From Flavobacteriaceae bacterium (GTDB lineage Bacteria; Bacteroidota; Bacteroidia; Flavobacteriales; Flavobacteriaceae), in the NCBI GenBank assembly GCA_029248185.1, contig JAQWJV010000009.1, positions 1-64,000 of the forward strand: DNA of 64,000 bases, given 5' to 3'. A model generated the notes under the pieces. That model did not search any database, was not told where the DNA came from, and saw only the letters and a list, made by a program, of their open reading frames with translations. The translations under genes were made by a program, and so were the position numbers. Of this stretch, positions 27,832 to 36,839 are shown piece by piece; position 1 is the first letter of the stretch, and every line of letters begins with the position of its first letter.

Positions 27832-28791
27832 TTAATCTTTTAAAAAAGTGCGCATTTCTTTTTCAATTGTTTTGACAAAGGGCAAATGCGCTTTTTTGGC
27901 TTCAGGTTGTTGTCCTTTCAAGCTCAATAAATCTGTAGAATTAATGATTGGAAAAAAGTTTTCTAATCCTGCTAATCGACTTTGCTGATTGGGATGTTCT
28001 AAGCCATCTGATAGAAAAAGAACGGGCGTTTCAAAAGCAACAGCAGGAAGGGCAGAATGAATCCTTGAGGTAATCACTAAAGAGGCATTTGCAAGTAGCG
28101 CTAATTGCTTTGTTGCCGCTAAAATTCGTTCTTTTTCAGAAAATTGTTTTCGATCAATTAGTTGAGAGGTCCAAACCACCGTTTCGTCTAATGAATCCAA
28201 ATAAGCCTGCAGTCGTGAAATTGCCTTTCTATATCGAATATATTTGAAAGGAAACTTAAGTGTTTGAACCAGAATATTAAAAAGACCATTTGTATGGGTT
28301 CGTCGAAACGTTTGGGGTTCGGGTAATAAACGCTCCAAAGGGCTAATTACAACGATCCCTTTTCTCTCTTTTTTGAGATTTACAAAGGCCGCTCTTTTTA
28401 AGCTCAAGGTTAAACAAGCAGAGAAAAACGTTTTTATACCCTTACGCTCTAATACTTTTTGTGTGTGTAAATCACGACAGCCTATGGGTTGATGGGCTTT
28501 TAAATAAGCAATCCCCTTTTCATTTAACATTACTTTTTCTGCGGTAGGGTTCAGATGAAACGAAATAAATAGGGGGGTAATGTGAGCCGACGGAGGCCAA
28601 TGGGAGGGAGCTTCTATAAACCAACCATTCATAATAAGTTTGACCGGTTCTTCTGTGTAATCATCTAAAGAATCACGGTCTAATTCAGTACATTCCTCTT
28701 CCTCAATGAATTGCTTTGCTGCAATACTTTGAATGTAATCCCCCAAATTATTAGAGTTGGGATACGCCAAGACAGCTGCTTTTTTACTCAT
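27832..28791 (-). CDS. Polysaccharide pyruvyl transferase family protein
   Basis: A 319-residue protein of the CsaB/WcaK-type pyruvyltransferase family. It shows NLGDYIQSIAAKQFI near the N-terminus, a two-domain GT-B-like layout and the late motif SLVITSRIHSALPAVAFETP, in which the conserved SR-x-H is typical. Family members add a pyruvate ketal from PEP to sugars of surface polymers. Last gene of the overlapping M23-GH3-glycosyltransferase operon; its start overlaps the glycosyltransferase by 8 bp. Confidence 0.82.
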   Translation of the reverse strand: MSKKAAVLAYPNSNNLGDYIQSIAAKQFIEEEECTELDRDSLDDYTEEPVKLIMNGWFIEAPSHWPPSAHITPLFISFHLNPTAEKVMLNEKGIAYLKAHQPIGCRDLHTQKVLERKGIKTFFSACLTLSLKRAAFVNLKKERKGIVVISPLERLLPEPQTFRRTHTNGLFNILVQTLKFPFKYIRYRKAISRLQAYLDSLDETVVWTSQLIDRKQFSEKERILAATKQLALLANASLVITSRIHSALPAVAFETPVLFLSDGLEHPNQQSRLAGLENFFPIINSTDLLSLKGQQPEAKKAHLPFVKTIEKEMRTFLKD

Positions 28792-29845
28792 GAATTTCAG
28801 ATCGATTTAACATGTCTAGAAACGCTTTTTCCCTTTTTTGTATTGGATAGGCCTTTTGAATTCTCTGCCTTGCTTTAGACCCCAAATGTTCAGGCTCTTT
28901 TTTTAAGAAATCTACTAAAACACCACGATCAGTATTCGCCTTAAAAAGTAAACCCGTATTTCCAATGGCATCAGGAATACCGAAAACGGCTTTTCCAATG
29001 GGTACACATTCGCAAAGCATAGCTTCGCATAAAACATTAGGCAAGCCCTCAATTTCTGATCCTTGAAAATAAAATTGGTTTTTGCTGTAAAGTGTTTTCA
29101 GTTGTTCCCTGGTTTGGGTCTCTAAAAGTTGAATATTATCCGGTAGCGGATCTAAATTTAGACGGAGGGATTTAATCCCTGCAATGGTAAACTCATGAGA
29201 GGGAAGTGCCTTTGCCAATGAAATAAACAAAGGAATTCCTTTTCGATTAAAGGTGCGCTGGTCTGAAATATTTGCTACAGTCAGTACCGTGTTTTTTCGT
29301 TTCCTTTCATTTGGTTTCCAAAAAGTAGCATCATAAGCTGTAGGGACTTCTACTATAGGTGTTTGAAGATTAGGAATAAAATGTGAAATTCCTGACTGTG
29401 TTTTTGTGTCTTTTTTAGCTTGATCACATCCTTCCGCTAAGCTTTTATGGACTACCCAAATCTGATCGCTCAAGCTGTAGTTTAGACGGGCAATTTTTTG
29501 ACGACTGTTCTTTTTTAAAAAAACTCCATACGCCAATGAAGGGCTAGAAACCGCGTCATATCCTCCAACAATTATGGTGCTTTTCTTGCCAAAAAATTTG
29601 GTCCAAAATAGCGGTAAAAAAGAATGGTAATCATTAAACCAGCTTATTGTTGATTGAGATTGAAGAACATAAAAAAACCCTAAAAAAAACTCTCGAAATC
29701 GATTAAAGAAAAAACGAAAAGGGTCCTTATAAGGGGGAGAATGAATTAAAAGAACCGAAAAACCAAGAGACTCGAGTAGTGCAATGTCTTTGAGGACAAA
29801 AGTGTTTTTGACCGTGCACACCAAAGTTACTTTGTTGACTTTCAT
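28784..29845 (-). CDS. Glycosyltransferase, GT-B fold (GT4-like)
   Basis: A 353-residue glycosyltransferase. The C-terminal donor domain has VLTVANISDQRTFNRKGIPL and the retaining-enzyme signature GSEIEGLPNVLCEAMLCECV, where the EGLPNVLCEAM block binds the nucleotide sugar. The N-terminal acceptor domain is less typical, with a Phe-rich stretch. Coupled by 4-bp overlap to the GH3-family gene upstream. Sugar and acceptor are unknown. Confidence 0.85.
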   Translation of the reverse strand: MKVNKVTLVCTVKNTFVLKDIALLESLGFSVLLIHSPPYKDPFRFFFNRFREFFLGFFYVLQSQSTISWFNDYHSFLPLFWTKFFGKKSTIIVGGYDAVSSPSLAYGVFLKKNSRQKIARLNYSLSDQIWVVHKSLAEGCDQAKKDTKTQSGISHFIPNLQTPIVEVPTAYDATFWKPNERKRKNTVLTVANISDQRTFNRKGIPLFISLAKALPSHEFTIAGIKSLRLNLDPLPDNIQLLETQTREQLKTLYSKNQFYFQGSEIEGLPNVLCEAMLCECVPIGKAVFGIPDAIGNTGLLFKANTDRGVLVDFLKKEPEHLGSKARQRIQKAYPIQKREKAFLDMLNRSEIHE

Positions 29846-31356
29846 CGATTGTCTTCTTTAAAATTGAAAAGTGCATCTAATTCATCTGCTATTTTTCTAT
29901 TATCAGACACTTTTGGAATCTTGTTTTGCCCACCCAATTTTCCGATGCTTTTCATGAAGTTTTTAAATCCTCCCGAAACAACTGAACGAATCACTAGAGG
30001 TCTTAAAACTTTTCCCACAATGAGATCCTTATAATAAATGTTTTTCTCCTGCATACATTTGTCAATTTCGAGCGCAAAGGTTTCCATGTCTTTTGGTGCA
30101 GAATCAAATTCGATATACCATTCATGGAATGGTAATCCTTGGTTTGGATTAATTTGTGGTGCTACTGTGAACTCTCTGATTTGAACTGGATCAACCTCTT
30201 GTTCTATTGCACTTTTGAGCGCTTGTTCTACTTCGCTGACAATCACATGCTCTCCAAAAGCTGAGATAAAATGTTTAATTCGACCGCTGACAATTACTTT
30301 GAATGGAGAAAGACTGGTAAACTGAATTGTATCACCAATATTATACCTCCACAAGCCTGCGGTTGAAGAAATGATCATGACATAATTGACTCCCAATTTT
30401 ACTTCTTCTAATGGAATTGCTGAAGGGTCTTTATCAAAAAAGTGTGCTGCCTCTACAAATTCATAATAAATACCATGATCTACTAAAAGCAATAGCCCCT
30501 TGTCTTCTTGCTCATCTTGATAAGCAAAAAACCCCTCTGAGGCTGGATAAAGTTCAATACTGTCTGGAACACGACCGATCAATTTTTTAAATAGCGCTCG
30601 ATAGGGTTCAAAATTAACCCCTCCATACACGAAAAGTGAAAAGTTTGGAAATAATTCCCCCACAGGCTTACCTTTTTTACTAATCAAACGCTCAAAATAC
30701 ATTTGAACCCAAGAGGGAATCCCTCCTATAATCGTCATGTCTTCTTCTTGAGTTTCTGCAACGACCGCATCAACTTTTGTTTCCCAATCTTCAATACAAT
30801 TGGTCTCCCAACTTGGCATGCGATTTTTCTGTAAATAACTGGGGACATAATGGGCAACAATGCCCGATAAACGTCCTAATGCAACACCCTTTTTATCTTC
30901 TAAAACTGGACTTCCTTGAAGAAAAATATGTTTTCCATTTGTGGCACCTGCTTTTCCTGTTTTAAAAATATAATTTAGAATCGCTTCCCGAGCCGCTCGA
31001 ATATGTTGGGGCATAGACTCTTTGGTAATAGGAATATACTTTGCTCCTGAGGTGGTCCCGCTTGATTTTGCATAATAAAGTGGTCTTCCTGGCCAAAGAA
31101 CATCACTTTCTCCCTCCAAAACGGCATCAATATATTGTTTTAAGCCTTCATAATCTCTTATGGGAACCGCACTTTGAAATTCTTTTTGCCTTTTGATTTG
31201 GTTGAAATTATGTTCCCTACCAAAGCGAGTGTTTATTCCCCTTTTTATTAATCTTCTAAACACTTTTTTTTGAGCCTCAATTGGGTCTGTAATCCACTTT
31301 TGGTTTTTTCGATGGACAATCCTAGCGTATATTTTAGCTCCTAAAGCTTTAATCAT
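29842..31356 (-). CDS. GH3-family acyl-adenylate-forming enzyme
   Basis: A 504-residue protein of the GH3 family, named after plant auxin-responsive acyl-amido synthetases. Motifs include YYAKSSGTTSGAKYIPITKE (ATP loop), SLFVYGGVNFEPYRALF, ELYPASEGFFAYQDE and LWRYNIGDTIQFTSLSPFKV. Plant members adenylate carboxylates and join them to amino acids. Bacterial members are widespread in Bacteroidota and their substrates are largely unknown. Here it is overlapped by 4 bp on both sides by an M23 peptidase and a glycosyltransferase, hinting at an envelope-polymer modification; that is inference. Confidence 0.85.
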   Translation of the reverse strand: MIKALGAKIYARIVHRKNQKWITDPIEAQKKVFRRLIKRGINTRFGREHNFNQIKRQKEFQSAVPIRDYEGLKQYIDAVLEGESDVLWPGRPLYYAKSSGTTSGAKYIPITKESMPQHIRAAREAILNYIFKTGKAGATNGKHIFLQGSPVLEDKKGVALGRLSGIVAHYVPSYLQKNRMPSWETNCIEDWETKVDAVVAETQEEDMTIIGGIPSWVQMYFERLISKKGKPVGELFPNFSLFVYGGVNFEPYRALFKKLIGRVPDSIELYPASEGFFAYQDEQEDKGLLLLVDHGIYYEFVEAAHFFDKDPSAIPLEEVKLGVNYVMIISSTAGLWRYNIGDTIQFTSLSPFKVIVSGRIKHFISAFGEHVIVSEVEQALKSAIEQEVDPVQIREFTVAPQINPNQGLPFHEWYIEFDSAPKDMETFALEIDKCMQEKNIYYKDLIVGKVLRPLVIRSVVSGGFKNFMKSIGKLGGQNKIPKVSDNRKIADELDALFNFKEDNR

Positions 31357-32231
31357 TCGTCATAAAAGTTAAAAAAATTAGCTGGATTTAAAGGATAGCC
31401 CTCCATCCAAAGTTCAAAGTGTAAATGAAACCCTGTGCTATATTCGCCCGTATTTCCAGCGCTAGCAATAACTTCTCCACCGATGACTGCCTCGCCTTGA
31501 GATTTACTGAGCGAAGCATTGTGCTTGTAAACCGATAAAAACCCTGAAGCATGTTCTAAAATAATTACAAATCCGGTCTCCACTGTCCATTCAGCAAAGA
31601 TTACAGTTCCATCGGCAATTGCTTTTATAGGGGTGTTTTCCTCTAAGACAATGTCAACAGCAAAATGGGATTCCTCTTCATTAAACTCTTGGGAAATGGG
31701 GCCTTTAGCCGGGGGAAATAACAAGGTTTTAAGCTCTAACGAACTGTTGTTGTTGTTTGGATTGTATTTGTCTTCATTTGCGACAAATGCCCTCAGTAAA
31801 GAATCTTCCATAATAGCAGGGACAAAACTTGTACTTTGTTCTGATGAATTCGATAATCCCGCTTTCGAAAGATCTTCCTCTTGAAAAGAAATATCTTCTG
31901 AAATTACAGCACGCACAGCATTTAAATATTGAATATTTTGATTGTAAAGTGTAATCAATGAATCGGTTGTAAATAAATTCTGAATTGCTTTTTGTCTTAA
32001 TTCAGAGGAGTCATATCCTGGAATGTACTCTTTGAGAGAAGTATAGGAAATGGTCATAAAGATTGCAGTACATAAAAAAGACATCCCTAGAAAACCTGTC
32101 AAAAACACGCTAAATCTAGTAATACGCAACTGTGCTTTCTCTTCGAAAGTGTCTTCATTAATAATAACCATTCTGTAGGAACTGAATAGTTTTTTAATAA
32201 AACGTCTGCTTTTTGTTTCTTGTTTTGCCAT
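31353..32231 (-). CDS. Membrane-anchored M23 peptidase
   Basis: A 292-residue protein with an N-terminal membrane helix (FLTGFLGMSFLCTAIFMTIS, ~40-60), a helical linker and a C-terminal LytM domain (~185-285). The zinc ligands are complete: HFAVDI (His, Asp) and GFHLHFEL (His-x-His). It should therefore be a functional peptidoglycan endopeptidase, unlike the EnvC-like protein at 9.8 kb. First gene of the four-gene leftward operon. Confidence 0.88.
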   Translation of the reverse strand: MAKQETKSRRFIKKLFSSYRMVIINEDTFEEKAQLRITRFSVFLTGFLGMSFLCTAIFMTISYTSLKEYIPGYDSSELRQKAIQNLFTTDSLITLYNQNIQYLNAVRAVISEDISFQEEDLSKAGLSNSSEQSTSFVPAIMEDSLLRAFVANEDKYNPNNNNSSLELKTLLFPPAKGPISQEFNEEESHFAVDIVLEENTPIKAIADGTVIFAEWTVETGFVIILEHASGFLSVYKHNASLSKSQGEAVIGGEVIASAGNTGEYSTGFHLHFELWMEGYPLNPANFFNFYDE

Positions 32232-32240
32232 AATTCAACA

Positions 32241-32248
32241 CAAAGATA
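32241..32248 (-). promoter_or_regulatory. -7 promoter element of the M23-GH3 operon
   Basis: The minus strand reads TATCTTTG, a perfect match, 9 bp before the M23 start. The 5' leader would be only a few bases. Confidence 0.45.
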
Positions 32249-32313
32249 CGGAATCCTTCATCTGGAAAAAGACCCTCATTACATTTTGATGTAAATCAAA
32301 CTAAATATTTCTG

Positions 32314-32321
32314 TACATTTG
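32314..32321 (+). promoter_or_regulatory. -7 promoter element of tatA
   Basis: TACATTTG, perfect TAnnTTTG, 22 bp before the tatA ATG. A TTTG at 32285-32288 lies 25 bp upstream, longer than the usual spacing. Confidence 0.45.
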
Positions 32322-32343
32322 TTTTAAAATAATACAAATACTA

Positions 32344-32529
32344 ATGGCTTTAACATTTTTAGGCATGATCGGAGGACCACAAATTATTTTAATAATCGCT
32401 GTCGTATTATTACTTTTTGGAGGGCGTAAAATTCCTGAACTAATGAAAGGGTTAGGAAGTGGAATTAAAGAATTTAAAAACGCAACCAAAGAAGAAGAAA
32501 GTCCAAAGGTTGACGAAAAAAAAGACTAA
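32344..32529 (+). CDS. tatA: Sec-independent protein translocase subunit TatA
   Basis: A 61-residue TatA/E-type protein. The N-terminal transmembrane helix ([20 protein letters not shown]) ends in the typical FGGRKIPEL hinge, followed by an amphipathic helix ([19 protein letters not shown]) and a charged tail. TatA oligomers form the pore for folded twin-arginine substrates. tatC is not in the window, which is usual for the phylum. Convergent 4-bp overlap with the DUF4837 gene. Confidence 0.93.
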   Translation: MALTFLGMIGGPQIILIIAVVLLLFGGRKIPELMKGLGSGIKEFKNATKEEESPKVDEKKD

Positions 32530-33500
32530 TTTACTACCTCTTTTAGTGAATTAATTATCGTGTTTAATTCAAACATGTAATCCCTTTTGTTTGCTGTAGG
32601 GGCAAATACAAATCCTTCCACAACCATTATTCTTTTCTTTATTGTATCCTGAATCATATAATTTACAAAAGGTCCTGCCATAAAATCATTGGCAACTTCC
32701 CAAGTCCCTTTGGTCAAATAGGTTTGTTTTCCCACTAATTCTGTTCGATAAAAATAGGGTCTAAATGCGCGTTCGGTAATCAGATAACTTCCTTCTAATC
32801 TTCCTGGAACGTAGGCTTTCCCAATAGAATCACGTATGGTTAAAATCCTTTCACTCAAAGCGCCCTTTAATGCATTTGCATTCAGGGAATACGCAATAAT
32901 ATTAAGATGCCCCTTTTGAACTTCCTTTTGTATCCACACAAAGTTGGTAGTGTCTTTAAAAGTTTTGTATGCCGTGGGATAAGTTAACTCAATCCCAAAA
33001 CGATCCGCTAAGGTCTTTTCAGTCGTAGGAGACTTCATTATCCTTCTCAGTTTCTCCTTTCGTTCATTTTCAACGATTGTTTCCTTGAGTAACTTCGTGT
33101 TTTCTTCGAAATAAAAGCCTTGATTTTCTGCATCCGTTCCAGATATTGTAGCCAATATTTGTGGTCTTGCAAACTGATTTTGACTCAAACGAAATCCTTC
33201 CAGTGAATCTTTTCTAAACCAAACAATATTTCTGTTCTGTCGAGCAAATCCCGTAAAGGCTTTAGGATTCATATAAACCAATGAAAATTGGGGCTCATCT
33301 AAAGGAAGCCCTTCATATATCGCTTGCAAACCATCCCTTACTTGATCTCCTAAAGCACTGTTCCAATCTTTTTGAGGCATAACCACAGTAACATGATTAA
33401 TATTTCCACTAGAGGTCGGCACATAAGAGCTGTTTTTATTGACCTCGCTTTTACAAGAGAAAGAAAGCCAAACAAGAAGTAATAATAACGCTTGTTTCAT
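32526..33500 (-). CDS. DUF4837 family lipoprotein
   Basis: A 324-residue lipoprotein with lipobox LSFSC (Cys16). The mature protein has two similar alpha/beta halves, with [20 protein letters not shown] near the start and [20 protein letters not shown] near the end, as in the Bacteroidota family DUF4837. Function unknown. It is the only gene between tatA and pgk on its strand, with no obvious partner. Confidence 0.72.
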   Translation of the reverse strand: MKQALLLLLVWLSFSCKSEVNKNSSYVPTSSGNINHVTVVMPQKDWNSALGDQVRDGLQAIYEGLPLDEPQFSLVYMNPKAFTGFARQNRNIVWFRKDSLEGFRLSQNQFARPQILATISGTDAENQGFYFEENTKLLKETIVENERKEKLRRIMKSPTTEKTLADRFGIELTYPTAYKTFKDTTNFVWIQKEVQKGHLNIIAYSLNANALKGALSERILTIRDSIGKAYVPGRLEGSYLITERAFRPYFYRTELVGKQTYLTKGTWEVANDFMAGPFVNYMIQDTIKKRIMVVEGFVFAPTANKRDYMFELNTIINSLKEVVN

Positions 33501-33588
33501 CTAATCTATTTATTATTGGTTAAAAGGTATCGTATATCCAATCTATCGTTCTACTTTTTCCCTTTTTATAAGTGGTAAGATTTTTCTG

Positions 33589-34773
33589 TTATTTCAGGGC
33601 AGCAATCCCCGGAAGTGTTTTGCCTTCTAAACTTTCAAGCATTGCACCCCCTCCAGTGCTAATGTAGCTCATTTTATGCTCAAAGCCAAACTGCTTTACC
33701 GCTGCTACAGAATCTCCTCCTCCAACTAAAGAAAAGGCACCACTTTGAGTTGCCTCTGCTATCGAATCCCCAGCAGCAATTGTTCCTTTAGAAAAATTAG
33801 AAAATTCAAAAACACCCATTGGACCATTCCATAAAATGGTTTTACACTTCAAAATAAGATCATGAAAAATGGCTTGACTTTTAGGTCCTGCATCCATGGC
33901 CTCCCATCCCTGAGGAATATCCATAACGTCAAAGCTTTGCTGATTTGCGTCATTACTAAAAGCGTCTCCAGCTAAAACATCCACCGGTAAATGAATTTGA
34001 ACCCCTTTTGCCTCTGCTTTTTCTAATAATTCAAGAGCGTAATCACAATAGTCGGGTTCACAGATTGAATTTCCAACCTTTCCTCCCAGTGCTTTTGTAA
34101 AGGTATACACCATCCCTCCACCAATTATTAAATGGTCTACTTTGTCTAAAAGGCTTTCAATAATTGTGATTTTTGAAGATACTTTCGCACCTCCCAAAAT
34201 GGCTAATATTGGTTTCTCACCTTTCTCCATAACCTGTTCAATCGCAAGAACTTCTTTTTCTAAAAGGCTACCAAAACATTTATTCTCTTCAAAAAAACGG
34301 GCAATGATGGTTGTAGATGCGTGAGCTCGATGAGCGGTTCCAAAAGCATCATTGACATAAATGGTGCCTAAGCGAGATAACTGTTCTGAAAAAGAAACAT
34401 CTCCAGCTGTCTCTTCCTCATGAAACCTTAAGTTTTCCATCAATAAAATGGCTCCTGGCTCTAATGCCTCTGCTTGTGCTTCAGCAGCTGATCCTACAGT
34501 AGTAGTACAAAATTCTACGGGTCGCTCTAATACCTCAGCAACAGTTTGAACAATATGAGATAAAGAGAGTTTGGGATCGTGTCCTTTGGGACGTCCCAAA
34601 TGTGAAAGCAAAACACAGCTCCCTCCTTGATCTAGAATATAATCAATCGTAGGTTTAGCCGCTTCGATACGCGTTCGATCTGTAACTTCAAACGCATCGT
34701 TGAGAGGTACGTTGAAGTCAACACGAATAATTGCTTGTTGTTTTTTGAAATTTTGCTGATTTAAAGTACGCAT
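33589..34773 (-). CDS. pgk: Phosphoglycerate kinase
   Basis: A 394-residue glycolytic enzyme moving phosphate between 1,3-bisphosphoglycerate and ADP. Start chosen at 34773 (MRTLNQQNFKKQ), matching the family; the upstream extension to 34818 is not conserved-looking. Signatures: IRVDFNVPLN, LLSHLGRPKG, PILAILGGAKVSSKI, LWNGPMGVFEF and the nucleotide loop LVGGGDSVAAV. Complete. Divergent to holB. Confidence 0.97.
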   Translation of the reverse strand: MRTLNQQNFKKQQAIIRVDFNVPLNDAFEVTDRTRIEAAKPTIDYILDQGGSCVLLSHLGRPKGHDPKLSLSHIVQTVAEVLERPVEFCTTTVGSAAEAQAEALEPGAILLMENLRFHEEETAGDVSFSEQLSRLGTIYVNDAFGTAHRAHASTTIIARFFEENKCFGSLLEKEVLAIEQVMEKGEKPILAILGGAKVSSKITIIESLLDKVDHLIIGGGMVYTFTKALGGKVGNSICEPDYCDYALELLEKAEAKGVQIHLPVDVLAGDAFSNDANQQSFDVMDIPQGWEAMDAGPKSQAIFHDLILKCKTILWNGPMGVFEFSNFSKGTIAAGDSIAEATQSGAFSLVGGGDSVAAVKQFGFEHKMSYISTGGGAMLESLEGKTLPGIAALK

Positions 34774-34881
34774 AGGTATAAATTTTGTCAAAAATACAAT
34801 ATTGCCAAGTGTAGCCAAGTATATTTTACAAAGAACTGTTTATACACTCAAAAAAAACAAGAGTAAGTGTATCTTTACTTC

Positions 34882-35997
34882 ATGGTTTGGACAGGTGTCA
34901 TTGGACAGCAAGGAATAAAAAAACAATTAGAGCAGCTATTGACTTCTGGTCAAGTTCCTCATGCTCAGCTATTTACAGGGCTTCCTGGCTATGGTGGACT
35001 TGCTTTAAGCATCGAATTTGGATTGACTTTATTAGGAGAAATTAGTGACAGTATTACTAAAAAGCCGTTAGGAGAAAAAATTCAACTTCCTGATTTTCAT
35101 TTTGTGTTTCCCGTTGTTAAGAGGGGAAATGAAAAAGTCGTTTTTTCCAGTGATTATAGTCTGGAATGGTCTGCCTTCCTCAATGAATCTCCTTATGGAA
35201 ATTATAATGATTGGTTTGAGTCAATAAATGTTGGAAACAAACAGGGAATCATTGGAGTCAATGAAATTGAAAAATTGCATCGAAAAATGCATTTAAAATC
35301 GTACAGTGGAGGCAACAAAGTTTGCGTCATTTGGGGCGTTGAAAAAATGAATAAAGAAGCCTCAAACGCTTTTCTAAAACTTCTTGAAGAGCCTCCCCAA
35401 AAGACTTATTTTGTGTTAGTGGCGGAGGATAGTGAAATGCTCCTTCCCACATTACTTTCTAGATGCCAACAGATAAGTATTCCCCCCATCGAGGATAATG
35501 AATTAGGATCTACCTTAAGTCATGAAATTGAGGATAAAGACAAGCTAGTCTCTCAAGCTGAAGGGGACTTTAGACGCTTACAGGGCTTATTGCAAAACTC
35601 CAACAATAAAGAACACGAAGCCTTACTGATTAAAGGCCTTAGAACCGCATTTAAAGCGAAAGGAAACAAAGGTGTAGTCATCGACTTGATGCAGTGGTCT
35701 GGAGAATTAGGTTTATTAGGTAGAGAGGATCAGAAGGCCTTTTTAAATTTCGGCATTCAGTTTTTCAGAGATGCTTTTCTTTTAAATTATTCTTTAACCA
35801 CTCTGGTCCACTTCCGTTCTGAGAATAATTTTGATATGAATAAATTGGCTCCTTTCGTCAATAGCGAAAACATACAAGATCTTATCTCCTTATTTGAAAC
35901 AAGTCACTATCACATCCTAAGAAATGCCAATGCTAAAATGATCTTTGCTGAACTTGGGTTACAATTAACGCGACTATTAAACAAGTCGACTACCTAA
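34882..35997 (+). CDS. holB: DNA polymerase III subunit delta'
   Basis: A 371-residue clamp-loader subunit starting MVWTGVIGQQGIKKQLEQLL; the GTG at 34867 is less likely. The P-loop position reads GLPGYGGLAL and lacks the GKT, as expected for the non-hydrolysing delta' subunit. AFLKLLEEPPQKTYFVLVAE and TLLSRCQQISIPP carry the SRC arginine-finger motif. The C-terminal collar domain is present. Convergent, next to the methyltransferase. Confidence 0.88.
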   Translation: MVWTGVIGQQGIKKQLEQLLTSGQVPHAQLFTGLPGYGGLALSIEFGLTLLGEISDSITKKPLGEKIQLPDFHFVFPVVKRGNEKVVFSSDYSLEWSAFLNESPYGNYNDWFESINVGNKQGIIGVNEIEKLHRKMHLKSYSGGNKVCVIWGVEKMNKEASNAFLKLLEEPPQKTYFVLVAEDSEMLLPTLLSRCQQISIPPIEDNELGSTLSHEIEDKDKLVSQAEGDFRRLQGLLQNSNNKEHEALLIKGLRTAFKAKGNKGVVIDLMQWSGELGLLGREDQKAFLNFGIQFFRDAFLLNYSLTTLVHFRSENNFDMNKLAPFVNSENIQDLISLFETSHYHILRNANAKMIFAELGLQLTRLLNKSTT

Positions 35998-35998
35998 T

Positions 35999-36838
35999 TT
36001 ATTTTTCAAAAATGTAAATTTTCGAAGAATATTGACCGTTAAATAGAGCGAGCCAATTAGACCATATACCAACAAAAAATCCTTTGATAAATGCAAATCT
36101 GTTCCCTTGTTGCAATTCTGATAAATAAGAAATATAAATTGCATCAAACCATAAAGGATGAAAAGAACGAAAGCTAAATCCGGAAGACTCAACCAATTGA
36201 ATCAATCCTTTATCTGTGAAATGCCATAAATGCCTGGGAACATCCAATGCCGCCCAATGGGATCTATAATGTTTAGCATCATAACTCATTAAATTAGGCA
36301 CGGCTATAATCAGTGTTCCCTTGGTTTGAAGCTTACGATCTAGTTGTGTTAAGATTGCTTTTACGTCGGGTATATGTTCTAAAACATGCCATAAAGTAAT
36401 GGCCGAAAACGAGGTAGATTTTGAAATATAATCGATTGTTTTATAGACATTTAACCCTTTTTCTAGACAGACGTTACGTGCCATATCACTGGGTTCAACC
36501 GTAGTTACAGTAAAGCCTTTATTTTGAAGAAAATTTGCAAAAACCCCTACACCCGAACCATAATCAAGAACAGAAGTCTTGCTTTCTGATATGAAACTAG
36601 CCTTGTAGGAAAGCATAAGTTTTTGAACAATTACATATAAAAAATCAAAAAAGGAATGCTTTTCTGTTTTATGAGAACTGTAAGCCTCCGCTTGATAATA
36701 CAAGGCTAAATTAATTTCTTTAGGCAAGGCAGTATTGGCATACCCTTTTTCCTCATTCCAGAATATATCAAACTCCTCTGAAGACACCAAGTGGTCTTTG
36801 GCAGTGTATAAAAACCTTTTTTGTTCCACGTGAAACAA
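35999..36838 (-). CDS. Class I SAM-dependent methyltransferase
   Basis: A 279-residue methyltransferase. The best start is TTG at 36838, giving MFHVEQKRFLY and placing the gene 1 bp after the mnmG stop; the longer frame to 36892 would overlap mnmG by 53 bp. The Rossmann motif I is VLDYGSGVGVFANFL, followed by VEPSDMAR and a late ITLWHVLEHIPD (Methyltransf_11-like, UbiE/COQ5 superfamily). Its first codons are the parS site. Substrate unknown; similar proteins sit in Bacteroidota surface-glycan and housekeeping loci. Confidence 0.8.
   Translation of the reverse strand: MFHVEQKRFLYTAKDHLVSSEEFDIFWNEEKGYANTALPKEINLALYYQAEAYSSHKTEKHSFFDFLYVIVQKLMLSYKASFISESKTSVLDYGSGVGVFANFLQNKGFTVTTVEPSDMARNVCLEKGLNVYKTIDYISKSTSFSAITLWHVLEHIPDVKAILTQLDRKLQTKGTLIIAVPNLMSYDAKHYRSHWAALDVPRHLWHFTDKGLIQLVESSGFSFRSFHPLWFDAIYISYLSELQQGNRFAFIKGFFVGIWSNWLALFNGQYSSKIYIFEK
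36822..36837. promoter_or_regulatory. parS: parS centromere-like site 1
   Basis: TGTTCCACGTGAAACA, 16 of 16 to the chromosomal parS consensus TGTTNCACGTGAAACA bound by ParB/Spo0J. It lies at the mnmG/methyltransferase junction and encodes the start FHVEQ of the methyltransferase on the minus strand. A second identical site in the opposite orientation lies 1.9 kb away. Confidence 0.85.
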
Positions 36839-36839
36839 T

